A stretch of 64,000 bases of DNA from Penicillium oxalicum (Eukaryota; Ascomycota; Eurotiomycetes; Eurotiales; Aspergillaceae), in NCBI RefSeq assembly GCF_001723175.1, contig NC_064653.1, positions 3,906,001 to 3,970,000 on the forward strand, written 5' to 3'. The translations under genes and the position numbers were made by a program. The notes under the pieces were generated by a model. That model was not told where the DNA came from. It saw nothing but the letters and a program-made list of their open reading frames with translations, and did no database searches. The stretch's first letter is position 1, and every line of letters starts with the position of its first letter. Positions 22,002-33,401 of this stretch are shown piece by piece.

Positions 22002-24233
22002 CTAGCGGGCGACAATTTTCTCCACTTCATCTTTTGCCTCGGTCCAAGTCTCCAGGTTCTTACGTGCCCAGTCCAAATGGCACCTGGCGTATGCAACCTG
22101 TCCCAAACACCATGCTGGTCAGTCAAAGTCTGTTTCCCTGCTTGTAATTCGATGGTGGAGAATCCGATGCAAACATACCATGTACCGCCGAAGATCAGCC
22201 TCTTTGTCCTTCTGAAAACGTTGCAAGTCTTGCATTACGCCAGAACTGGCATCCTTGACGTCTTTCTCAGAGACCTCCAGCGCTTGCTCAAGCTGTGGAA
22301 CAAGGTTAGTATACTTGGTTTATGACTGTCTCGCGAAGTACCCACCTGGATGAGGCTTTCTTTCGTCTTTCCGATCTGATCCCGGCGGGTTCGTTCAGGA
22401 TCGACATCAGCAAAGCCATGAATCGCGTGGCTAATGCGACCAAAGATCTTATTCGTTACAAAGTTACCACTGGAAGTTTTGCGGTGACTGGGTGTCGACG
22501 GTGTAGGTTCTGGGCGCCTATGGGCGGCGCCCTGAGAAGGCGGCGAAGTACCGTCAAGGGACTCTCCATGCGTGGGTGGGAACTCGGACTCGTTGGAAGC
22601 CTCAGACATGGCACCACCTTCGCTACTGCGGGCGGAAGATGTGGATAGAGAACGTTGTGGCCGGGGACCACTAGGCTGCTGAGACGTGCGATTCAAATAC
22701 TGCTCGATTCGTTTGGCTTCAAGCTCACTACGCTCGAGAGAGTCCAGCAGGGTCTTCTTTTTGGCCAGTTCGTCTCTTGTCATGTCTTCCTGTACTCGTT
22801 TCAGGACCCGGTATCGCAACACACTGCGCACCACGCTTGCGAACTGGGCACTTTCCCGCATTGGCTCGGCAAAGCTTGCGCTGAGGGCGGTCGATAGTTC
22901 TTCGGTCTCGATATAGGAGGTGTCGGCAGCCTGGCCGATCCTTTCAATGGCCGCCGCCACCGTGGGCGACTGTTCAGAGAGGGAGAAGCCATTGTAGCGA
23001 GCACCCAGTTCCATCAAATCTGCCGAAAGAGAAGATAGATGCGAAAGGGTCCGTCGATTCACGCGTTCAATGTTCCCCTGGAGGAGAAGTTCCAGTTCGC
23101 GCGTCGAGGCCTCGAAATTGATGAAGTATGGGTCTAACTCCTGCTCGCTAAGCTTCCGTGACTCTGGAGGGAATCGGCCAAGCACGTCAGTGCCAGGGTT
23201 GGGCACGGTTGCTTCCGCACCATCGCCAGGCGACGTCGAGGCACCTCCGCTGGCGGAAGACCCTCCGTGCTTCAGCTTGGCCGAAGAAGACGGCACGGGA
23301 AGCCAGCCGTGGGCCTGCGTGGGATTGGCAGGATCGAGTGGGGGGGCCTTGAGATTATTCTTGGGAACAGACGACGCCGGGTGAGAGTGCAACACCTCAT
23401 TCTAGTTTGTGGAGGAAAAAAATGATCATTAGTCTTGAGAGTTTAACCACCATGCGGACTTGAAGAGAGGAGATTTACCCAGCTGACGTTGGGGTCCAAA
23501 AAGCGCCACCAGACGCCGTCCTCACGGATCTCCTTCATGCGGCGACAACGGTTCAAGAAGACGGCAAGCATGCGCTTTCGTAGTTCAATGATTGCGGTGT
23601 CCTCCTTGGCCTTGGTTGGCTTCGCAGCGTAATCGGCCATACTGTGTTTCTCGGGGATTGGAGGCACGATGAGTGTTGGATGGAGGTTGACTAAGGTCTG
23701 GCGCAATGATGCAAACTCCGAATACCGACGACGAACTTCCAGATCCTAGCCAGCTCAAACTCATCAGTCCCAACCAACAAAGATGCAGCTGTGGTGGAAA
23801 CGTACCGCGGTCCGTATGGTATAGACGATGAAGCTCCCACCTCCCTCGTGATTCTTGCCAGCGTCGGTAATAAGAATCGGCATCTCGGGATTCTCATAGA
23901 GAATTTGCTCAATGCGGCTGTCATATGTACTCTTCCGGGGGTACTGTTGGCTGGCGGCGCCGTAGTCGGCTTCTTCGGGATCACTCAAATCTTCCGGGTG
24001 GGAGATGAAGTCTGGTGGGTCTCCATTGGAGTCACGACTGGAAGGTGGAGTGGAATCGGGTTCATAGGTAGCTAGAAGTGGTGGTTGTCAGGGACACAGC
24101 GACGCAATATGAAGCTTCTATCGTGGGCCGACAGCTTACGCGGAGATAGGGCGGCTGAATGTAACGAGTCGGAAAGGTGGGACTCATGTTGGTCAAACGC
24201 CCCGTAAGGGTTATTGTCCTCATCGTTCCACAT
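22002..24233 (-). CDS. snx41: Sorting nexin 41 (PX-BAR family)
   Basis: Six exons (24233-24140, 24071-23806, 23745-23479, 23401-22346, 22292-22179, 22097-22002) encode 630 aa, and every junction keeps phase. SNX41 binds PI3P on endosomes and acts in endosomal recycling and selective autophagy in fungi. The N-terminus MWNDEDNNPYGAFDQ is typical. The PX domain (about residues 88-209) shows EVRRRYSEF, the PPIPEKHSMADYA loop, and ends with VWWRFLDPNVSW|NEVL. A helical, BAR-like region follows from about residue 270 to the end, interrupted by a Ser/Pro-rich insert, and closes with CHLDWARKNLETWTEAKDEV. The branch sites and GT-AG signals are good. Confidence 0.92.
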
Positions 24234-25266
24234 TTTCTCAGTGGCACTTGGGAGTCTCTCAATCCAGATTGCTCACAGTATGGAGGACAAGACCCAAGGT
24301 GGGAGCAGCGAGGAGGTTGAGGAGAGATGGGAAAGCTGTGTGCCTGGAGATCTGCGGGGGAGAATCGAGAACCGGGAGAGCCAACGTCACCGACCGGTTG
24401 GCTGCACTTTTGGTGCTTATGGAGCACCGGATGTCCCATATATCACATGACCCTGCGATCGGACCAAGTGGATGCCACTGACGGAGTGGCGCAGTGCTTA
24501 AGTTAAATGAGTGTTCGTTGGCTCCAGTCTGGATTATCGGGCGATTGGTTCCAGCGTAGTGCATCAGTGCATCAGAGTGATTCTGGTGTTGCGCAATTTG
24601 ATGAGATTTAGTGATGTGAAAAGGATAACATGCTTTTTTTGGCCATATACGAGGCGTTGACTTGAAGCGATCACAGTACCTACCTGTCCGGCTGTCGACT
24701 CAACTGTCGTTACATTCTGTTGACTCAGCGCGGGTCAGTGGAGGACGGGAGCGAACAAAAATATACCACTAACAGTCCAACGTAGTACTACTTCAGAACC
24801 GCATTAGGCCCACATAGGATGATGCGTTAGAACTACATGGGTTGACAAAAGGTGCCATGGCCTGGTGAACACTCATATCAGTTGAATTTTGTGAATAAAA
24901 GTCTGCCTGCTAAAACACACCAAAGTCGCAGCTCCTGCCCACTAGGTAGAAACTTGGGCGATAGTACTACCAGTTTCGAAACTTGCATATCTATCAATTT
25001 ATTAAAAACGCTTATACAATATCTTAGCGCGCCTGAGTTCATTTTCCACCGGGTTTTCCGGTTGTGTGAGTAGATAGGTAAAGAGCTCACAAGAACAAGG
25101 TTCTTCAAAGAATTTTCTGTCGCTGAACTTTGACAATGTCTGGCAGTGGCCTAGATGCCCTCCCCTCTTCTCAGGCAGCTGGCAGAGGCTTCGGCTATTC
25201 CTATCCTTTGTTTCTTCCCAATCAACTATCTCCTTTGCCATGATGACCACTGCTGTAGTCTCATTT
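24234..25266. other. snx41 promoter and downstream flank of the repeat-protein gene
   Basis: About 1 kb without a supportable gene. The left part is the snx41 5' flank. I see no repeats or RNA genes. Confidence 0.55.
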
Positions 25267-26482
25267 TCAAACCGTTGGCCATTCATCACCCCAGTCTGTA
25301 CGCTTATTTGGACGTCGGCCCTTTCCCTTTTTAGGGCGATTCGTCTTCCAGACCTTTGTAGATCCAGCTCGGTTGTCCCTCGTTGAGCTAGGAGATGCTC
25401 CAGGACTTGCAGGCCATGACTGCTCGGGCCAAGGATTTTGTGCGGCATCATTCCCAGCGCCCTCACCTGAGTCTTTCTGATGACTGTCGTCCTGCAAAAC
25501 CTGATTTTGTAGTTGATCCTTACGGTCCTCGTCTTGAGGTTGATCTCCCCAGCCCTCATTTTGAGATTGATCTCCCCACTCTCCTTTTTGCGGTTGGTCC
25601 TGATGCTCCTGCTTTTTAGCTTGATCACCCCAAGCCTCATCTTGTGGTTGGTCTCCCCAATCCCCTTTTTGAGCTTGATCCTGACGATCCTGGGGTTGAG
25701 CTTGGTCCTGATGGTCTTCATTTGGAGCTTGATCGCCCCAGTCCTCGTTCTGCGGCTGTTCCTGCTGGCTTTGCTCAGGTGCTTCGCCCTGGGCCTGGTC
25801 CCAAGCTTGACGGCCTTTCCCCTTTGCTTTGCCTTGCTGCCCTTGATTCATTCTCTGCTTGGACTGACCATCATTCTGAGACCAAGCTTTGTTTCTATTC
25901 CTGTTCTTCTTTGTTTTTGATTGGTTGCGGGGTTGAATCTCATTGTTCGCTTCGTGGTCATCTTGATGCCATGACCTGGAGTTTTGCTGGTCACTCTGAT
26001 TCTCACGATCCATACCTTCTGCTTCCCCTTCTGTTTGCCAATTTTTGGCGGCTCACGACGTTGTGATGGACGCTCTTGAGGTGCCTCCTCTCGGTTCCTG
26101 TTGTGGGGGCAGAATACGGTGGACATTCACGGCTCCGCGAAAGCGCAGCACGCCTGTACTCGCGGGGGCTGTAATAGTTCCGATCAGCATAGAAACGGCG
26201 CCAATTCATGTCATCAAAGTCTCTGGGTCCAGGATGGTATCTTGTGATCGGCCGCATCCACCCATTCCGAGTGTACTTGGGGACAGGGGGAGCATCGTGG
26301 TGACAGCCTTGCTCGAGATCGGGTTGATCACGTCGCCGCTGGAGGAACAGTTGCATTCGGGAATGGTGGCGCATGATATTGACGGTGAAATGGTGCCGAT
26401 ACCACAAAAGGACACCCACCCCTGTGAAGACGCATGCCAAGGGGAGTGTGGCACAGAGGGCGATTATGAAGTTGCCATTCAT
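25267..26482 (-). CDS. Unrecognised single-pass membrane protein with a Gln/Trp nonapeptide repeat domain
   Basis: My model has exons 26482-26057 and 25995-25267, giving 384 aa; the 61-bp intron has donor GTGAGC and acceptor AATCAG and keeps phase. The branch site is weak, so two overlapping genes remain possible (159 aa from 26482 and 248 aa from an ATG at 26013). The N-terminus has one hydrophobic segment, about residues 4-28 (starts FIIALCATLPLACVF), followed by basic residues. That fits an anchor with the rest in the cytosol. The middle is rich in Arg, Tyr and Pro. The second exon is low complexity: a basic Lys/Arg/Gln stretch, nine exact 9-residue units with core [WHR]-[GQK]-D-Q, then a basic tail ending TDWGDEWPTV. 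I recognise no family and assign no function. Confidence 0.6.
25507..25749 (-). repeat. Coding minisatellite, nine 27-bp units
   Basis: The units translate as NEDWGDQAP, NEDHQDQAQ, PQDRQDQAQ, KGDWGDQPQ, DEAWGDQAK, KQEHQDQPQ, KGEWGDQSQ, NEGWGDQPQ and DEDRKDQLQ. All are exactly nine residues, 243 bp in total. Asp6-Gln7 is invariant, and position 4 is Trp, His or Arg. Confidence 0.9.
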
Positions 26483-26952
26483 AATGAATGATTTTTTTCG
26501 TAATGGAATTCACCGATAGACGCAGTACGGATAGAGTTGTCAAAGCTGCAAGGGAAAAAGTCCCGTGAAACGAGGATCAGGACCTGAAAACCGAATCTTT
26601 GCCAGATCTCGAGAGATCGATGCAGATGTAAGAAATTGGAGAGAGAGGTGAAGAAATGAGCTGAAGTCTTGCGAGGTGGAAGGCTTAGGGGAGAGAGGTT
26701 GAGAACATGGAGAGTAAGAAAGCAGACCTGTTTTATGGCAAGCGTTGAAACTCCAGAGAAACTTGATGTCCGCGTTACGCGGAGCGCGGCATGCTGTTTA
26801 CGTGGTGAATTACAGAAAGAGACATGATGGAGGTTGCACTCAGCAGCGTAAAGTTTGACTTGAGGAAGCATGCGTAGGCAAAATGGGACTAAAAGGAACA
26901 AGTTTTATTCAGTCAATCGTGAACAGGAGCATCTGGTACGTGCGCGTCAAGT
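26483..26952. other. Intergenic region between the repeat-protein gene and trm732
   Basis: This is the 5' flank of the repeat-protein gene and the 3' flank of trm732. No gene is seen. Confidence 0.55.
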
Positions 26953-29900
26953 CTACCGCTGCCCGGCCGAGCTCGAGAGCTCACAGGCAACTTCAATCCT
27001 GGATAAAAGGCACTCGTGAAGGGATGCCTTCCTTCCAGCCTCTAGCAATTTCCATAATTGACCTTGTAAAGTTTCGGGAGCGACATCCAGCGCCTGGGGG
27101 ACGCTGAATTGTCTACCCGAGAGCGCGGCAGCAAGACTGATGACTCGGAAGCTCAAAGAAAAGACTTCCGGCTTGGATGTCCAGCCCAACAACCCATCGC
27201 CTTCGGGGTCTTGCTTGACAATCTGATTGATGTACTCCAGACCCTCCGACACCCAGCTTGAGACCTGACGTATCAATGTCTCCGGGTAGGAATTTGCCTT
27301 TAGCTGTGGAAGTACCCGACACCACACGTCCACCTCACGCACTTCATCGATGAAGAGGTTCTGCTTTTCTTCAACAAAGAGCACGGTGCTTTCTTGGCAA
27401 TATTGGGCCATCAGGACGGAGACTGGGGAAAGGCTTGATTGGTCATCGGAGCCACTGATCCGGGCTTCTTGGCCTGTGAGATATTTAAGAATGCGACGGG
27501 CAAAGTAAACCGAATCCGAGTAATGTTCGGTAATGAACTTCGACAATAGTTCGCTGGCATTCAGAGGACCGAGAGCCAGAGCAGCGTCTGGCGATATTGA
27601 AGAGTATGAAAGTACCCATGATGCGGCTGATGCGGCGATGTCCCGCAGTTCTTCATCGTCATCATTGAGCATGTCATAAAGAACAAGATAAATATCAAGC
27701 AAGGAGGGATCTGTTCGTGGCTGTTGCGAATGTTGACGAAGAGCTTGAGAGAAGCTTTGCACAGAAGCCACTGCAGCATACCGAGTCGTGAATTCCTAAA
27801 AGAGTTTCCATCAGCTTTGCATTTTGAACGATGGGGCTGAAGAGTAAGGCGCACCGTTTCCTCACTAAGGGCGGAGCGCAGCTTGATCACCCACTGGCGA
27901 AGCTCGCCCTTTAAGTCAGTGCTTGAGCCGTCTTCATTCGATAAAATTCGAAGCGCAAGAAGGCATCCCATCAAGCGAAGTTCCGCGTCCGTTGAATGTC
28001 TGTTCCATTGCTGGATATCCGAATCGGGCTTAAAACTCTTCATCAGCAAAGTATAGGGCAGATCGTATGAAACAATATCATCGCCAGATGTTGCCAAAAT
28101 TTCTTCGAGAATAGTAGCCAGGTTGGCCGACGCAAGAGACTTTGCATCAGTCGAATGGTCTCCTATGATGACTGAGCAGTAAAGATCAATCAACGTTTTC
28201 CTGTATTGATGCGTCCCAGCAAGCAGCTCAGGCAGCTGCTGCAAAATCCAGCTGCTGACATCAGCGTCGAATTTTGAAACATCGGCGAAGAAAATGGCAG
28301 TGTCAGCACCAGACTGAGATATAAGCAACTTTAAAAAGGTGCACCAAGCAAGCGCTCTCCGCAGGAGGGCAGACGCCCGAGTACGACTGACAAGGTTCCA
28401 ACCCGGTTGCGAAGCATCGAAGCAGTGGCCTAGGACACCGAGAAGCTCGTGCGTATCGTAAACCTCCTTGATAAATTGAGCCAAACGACCTGCAGACAGG
28501 TTAGCGCTGGGAAGAAACCCCATTTCTTCGAGCGACATACCCTCGCTCCGAGCGGCGATACTGCGAGTCAGCGCGTCGTTCAATGTCTGAACCAGGCAAG
28601 TTGCCACTGCAGGCGATTTGGCGGCTGCGAATAATTTGCTTAGGACCAAGTGCATGGTCTCGAGAAGGTTTGGAAGTTGGTCTTCCACAAAATCAGTGTC
28701 AATATCTCCGAGCGTCCAAAGTGATGAAACTCACTGATCCAAAATGCATCCGTTGAGGCGGCAAAGCGACGGAGCGAGTAACGAACACAGAGAGCTATGC
28801 CATGGATGTAGTTCTCCGATGCGTCTGCCTGTAGCAGATTCACTAGATACTTCGCATCCTTTAGAATATGTTCTTTTGTCAGTAGTGATGCGTAGACACG
28901 AGCAGCGTGCTCGCGAATACCCCAGACTGGGCTTTTGAAGTGGACAAGGACAAGCTCGCGAAGCTTTGAGTCATAGTCATCGCCGACGGAAGGGACCTTT
29001 TCGCCAATCAATTCCAGGGCAGGAAAGATACGCTCAGTGACAATGTCTGTGCCATCTTGGGCAGTCGTGCCTTCTGAAGATGCCAGCAATGCTGCCAGCA
29101 GCTCAAAGAGACCAGAGTACTTGGGGAAGGAAATTTTTGACCCGGGCTCTGATCCGGAAGCACCTCCGAATCCAGCTACAGCTCCAGGAACCATACGACA
29201 CATCCTCGTTAATAGGGCGCGGAAAAGCATCAACCCAGAATTGCGGAGAGCCCAGCTGAACACGGAGCGTTAGTGAAAATTATCAAATGGACTCATGGCA
29301 TCAACCTACATGGGCGATCCAAGGCGTTCAGCGGAGAGCGTGAGTGCCGGCATAATAAAAGGCTCTGTGAAAGGGCCAAGCTTAGTGTTGGTAAAAACAT
29401 CTTTCAGGCAGTTCATGGCATGAACCTGGGGCAGTTCCAGATACTGCTCCTGTTTGTTGTATTCGACGGCGAGGCGGGAGATTTGGCGGAGATCCTCCAT
29501 GGCCTCCGCAAAGAAAGGCGTTCTGTGCAAAGAGCACAATATCCCAGTCACAAGTGCAGGCAAGCCCGCGGACCTGCGAGTCAACTTTGAAGCGGACTCG
29601 AAAATAGTCGCCCTGGCATCTTGATACCAGCCCTTTGGCAACTCTTGAACGGATGGATCACTTGAGCTCATAGACCGCTCGCAGCAAGTGGCGAATGTTT
29701 GGGAAACAGTTGAGAAGGCTCCGCGATGTCGCAATTCGGCAAGCTGAGTGAAACTTGCACGGCCGATTTTTTCAAAGTCTGCGCGCTGAAGTCCGTCTCT
29801 ACCAGGTGGTCCATATGTCGTGTTGAACAGGGTAGCATGGAGCAAGAGACTGAGAGGTCAGTCAGATTCATTTCGAAAATCGCGAGTTTCGACATACCTG

Positions 29901-32453
29901 GATTCGCGGAGGGCCCTCCAAGAGTAGGAAAGAATATCCTTCGGTCCTACCGTCAGATCCTCAATGGGATCATCAGTGTGTCCTTCAGGGGAATCAATGC
30001 AGAGGACAGGTTTCACCTCTTCCCAGACTCTGTCACAAACGAACATAATACGGTCATGTATAGACCTCCATGACTGAATGTTCGGTCCGTCCGTCAAAAG
30101 ACTGTAGAAGTTGGGCATTGAGACGATATACCTGTGCGGATGATTAGTGAGAACTTTCGACGATTCTAGTTATTTCAATTTTCGATGACTCACCTGAGTC
30201 CGGACATGAAACCATGGAGAGGCGCTTCACGCAGAGTTGCATTGAAGAGACCCTTTGAGGATGAGAGACGCTCCTCCAGTTTGGTCAAGATATGGTTCAC
30301 AACAGACGTCTTGCTTGACCACCAATCTTCATCGGATGACAACGGGTAGCTTGACGACGCGGCGCAGAAGATGATGTGATACAAACGAGCTACCGTATCC
30401 GCATGGTCCGCCCGACTAGTGTTACTAGCGGTGAGCTCAGCGCGGGATAAAGCATCAGTCAAACGCATGGACAACGCCGAGTCTTGATCTACTCGACGTT
30501 CGAATCCGTTCACCAATACCTCACGGGGAAAGTAATTGATGATCAAAAGCGCGGTCTGCCTTACTTCCTCGAATGGATCGAGGAGCAAGTCCACCAGGAG
30601 TCGAAGGAGCTGAGGCTCAAAGATTTCCATATGATTCTTCCATCGACTTTCAACTTCAGACTTTGCTGGGGGAATATGAGTCCGCGGGTCAAGGTTGGAT
30701 TCCAGCAAAAGTCTCAGTGCTTTGAGGGCACTGATGTGACGAGGGTACGACGCAGTCACCACCAGATCACTCATCAGGAAATTTAGGTATCTCTTCAAGA
30801 ACAGAGTGACCTCTTGATCGTTTTTCACAAATCCGGCTGGTAGAGCCGAGTTTGTTGATTCAGATGGTCCGCTGCTATTCCCAGGCTTGAGAATGCCGCT
30901 CTTGACGCGAACGATGAGTTTCCTGGTGAGACTCATGATCTCACCTCTGCTGTAAGAGTCCGAGTCCGCATGCATCGACGGGAGGCCGTTCAAAATTGAA
31001 TTTGTGGCGAGGGAGGTAAAAGGTTTAATGGTCGAGAATGCAGTCACAAGGAGGGACAAGGCCGCAATGCGAATGTTTGGCTCTCGATGGAGCAGAAATT
31101 TGCCTAAAACGTCACTTCTCAGAACCAGGGTTTGCGGGCCACCAGTTCTGCTGTTGCTAGACTTCGAGCCGTCATCTGGATGCTATGAGTTAAATCTCGA
31201 TCTTGGCCCGCATTTTTGTTTCATCGAACTTACAATCTTCGTGTACAAGATTGGTCTTTTTACCGATTTGCAAGACGGCAAACAAAAGAATATACTCCTT
31301 ATCCTCTGCACCGGTCATATCGCCTGCGACAAGGCTGTCAAGTGGCAATGTTTCCACAAATGCCATGAAGCCATCGGGATCGGCAGAGAAAATCGGCTGC
31401 AAAATTTGAGTCGACATAGCTTCCAGGTTATCGGCAATGTGCAACATCATGTAGCGCACAGGGGCTACCCAAACCGAAGACACAGGCTGTTTCGGGGCCT
31501 CGACCTTCATTTTCTGCAGTAGCGCACCCAATACATTTCCGCATGCGCCAGATAGCTCACGGCTATTGGTCTGTGTCAGGAGACCTAGCACAAATATCCT
31601 TGCAGCTAGTTCCTGCGACACCTGAAGGGAAAGATTCTCGACGGCAGCTGAGGATAGAGCTTCTTCCGCGTTTTCAAAGACATGCTCCCATTTCGGCCGA
31701 TTGTTCTCGAGCCACTCTTGCAACAGGCCCAGGAATATGGCACTAGAGAGAGCCCCTTTGCGGATACATAATTCAAAGCAGACTAGAGCAGCCTTCAATC
31801 GAGATTTCGGGTCGCCAAGTACAATGCTTGGAATCACAGAACCTGTGATTGCTTTTTGAATTTTTTGCTTCTCGGCACCATGAATCCGCTTTCCCAATAG
31901 GTTGACCAGCGAGCCCAGGAGCTGCTTCAGTGGCTTTGGTTTTGCATCTTCATACCTACTCATAAACACTTCGAAAACTTCTAGCCAGGTCTCAGATGAA
32001 AGAGCCAGGGTCTTGGTATCGTCTACCTTTGACGTTGCTGCAGCATCGAGAAAGGCAGACACGGCATTGCAAGCCGCCGCAGAGTGCAAGTTTGAGAGAG
32101 AAGGAGTTGACACTGTTAGCATCAAAGATTGCCAGAGTCGATGCACCTTTCTAATTCTAATTCAGTATTCTCTCCAAATGCTCGCGATTTGAATGTGAAC
32201 CGTTGTAGACTCACGGACTATCTTCACTGGTCAATGCTAGTTTGACGAGTTGGCCCTTGGCAATGTCTTGCAAAGTCTGTTCGGACAAAAAGTGTACATC
32301 TTGCGTGACATCGTCAATATTGACGACGTCAGCACGAGAGTTTTCACGATGCATTGCCGAACAGGAGGCCGTTCGGCATGACCCGTCAGTAATCCTAATT
32401 GGTCGAGTATTGGACTTTTCGATAACTTTTTTTTTAGCGATTTTCGTGGACAT
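26953..32453 (-). CDS. trm732: THADA/Trm732 family protein (DUF2428), tRNA 2'-O-methylation partner
   Basis: Eight exons encode 1,700 aa: 32453-32215, 32150-31234, 31175-30194, 30131-29898, 29849-29310, 29255-28735, 28681-27855 and 27795-26953. All junctions keep phase. Yeast Trm732 partners Trm7 to 2'-O-methylate position 32 of the tRNA anticodon loop; THADA is the animal homologue. The DUF2428 core is clear at about residues 765-1000: KDILSYSWRALRESSLLLHA (across an intron), TRRSAGLPALVTGILC, and WALRNSGLMLFRALL. The rest is long helical, HEAT/ARM-like sequence. The weakest intron is 28682-28734 (53 bp, branch CACTGAT). The start ATG at 32453 opens a short first exon (MSTKIAKKKVIEK). The gene is head-to-head with tim23. 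Confidence 0.88.
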
Positions 32454-32712
32454 CCAAGTCTTGCCCGCATTCTACATGCTGCCTCAGGCATTCAAATTGG
32501 TCCATTGCGTGGCCGCGGGACTTCCCAATGGGGAGTCAATTCGGGTGAACTAATTTCCGTGACACCCCAGTCACGGGACCGAAGTTTTTGCTGGCGGCCC
32601 GGCACTCGGTGGAGCTGTGATCAAGGGACTGTCAAGTTCGTCCATCTTCTCCGTACTTCGCTCACTGTCGCGTACCCTTAATATCGTCATCTCTCTTGCG
32701 TGCTTCATCATC
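32454..32712. promoter_or_regulatory. Shared 259-bp divergent promoter, trm732/tim23
   Basis: Only 259 bp separate the two start codons. It contains an inverted CCAAT box (ATTGG, 32496-32500) and a direct one (CCAAT, 32525-32529). These are candidate sites for the fungal CCAAT-binding complex; their use is inferred. Confidence 0.55.
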
Positions 32713-33401
32713 ATGGCTATCTGGGATAACTTGAGCGGTCGTAAGGAGACTACGGCGCCCTCTCCGTATGATGCATCGAATGCGCAAGATGCGACCTCAT
32801 TCTTGTCCGAAGTCGCCATTCCCGACCCCAGTCAATTGCATCCCCTGGCTGGCTTGAATCAAGATACTCTCGATTATCTGACTCTCGAAGATTCTGCTCT
32901 TGACTCTCTTCCCGGCTCTCGCTCCGTTCTGCCATCTCGCGGCTGGTCCGACGACCTTTGCTATGGTGCCGGCACTACGTACTTGGTCGCCTTGACTGTC
33001 GGTGGCGCATGGGGTCTTGCGGAAGGATTGAACAAAACACCAGTCACAGCTCCTCCCAAGATTCGTCTGAACGGTGTACTGAACTCGATCACCCGCCGTG
33101 GTCCCTTCCTGGGCAACTCCGCCGGTGTTGTGGCGATGGTCTACAACGGGTTCAACTCGGCCATCGGCTACGCTCGGGGCAAGCACGATGCCGCTAACAG
33201 TGTTGCGGCGGGTGCCCTGAGTGGCATGCTCTTTAAGAGCACGCGTGGTGTCAAACCCATGATGATCTCTGGAGGCATTGTAGCGTCCATCGCGGGCGCA
33301 TGGGCTGTATGTATACCCAGGGAATCCGATTCCCATCTTTGACTCCGAGCTAACCGCAATTGCTTCTTCCCCTTCAGGTTACGCGCAAGGCTCTTTTCTA
33401 A
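32713..33401 (+). CDS. tim23: Mitochondrial inner-membrane translocase subunit Tim23
   Basis: Two exons (32713-33306, 33378-33401) encode 205 aa. Tim23 forms the channel of the presequence translocase in the mitochondrial inner membrane. The N-terminal half is hydrophilic and acidic (intermembrane-space domain, with LNQDTLDYLTLEDSALDSLP). The Tim17/22/23 domain follows from about residue 85, with RGWSDDLCYGAGTTYL, the signature GPFLGNSAGVVAMVYNGFNS, and Gly-rich membrane segments. The last exon is only eight codons (VTRKALF and stop), behind a 71-bp intron with donor GTATGT and branch GCTAACC. Without splicing the frame would read into unrelated residues. Confidence 0.93.
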
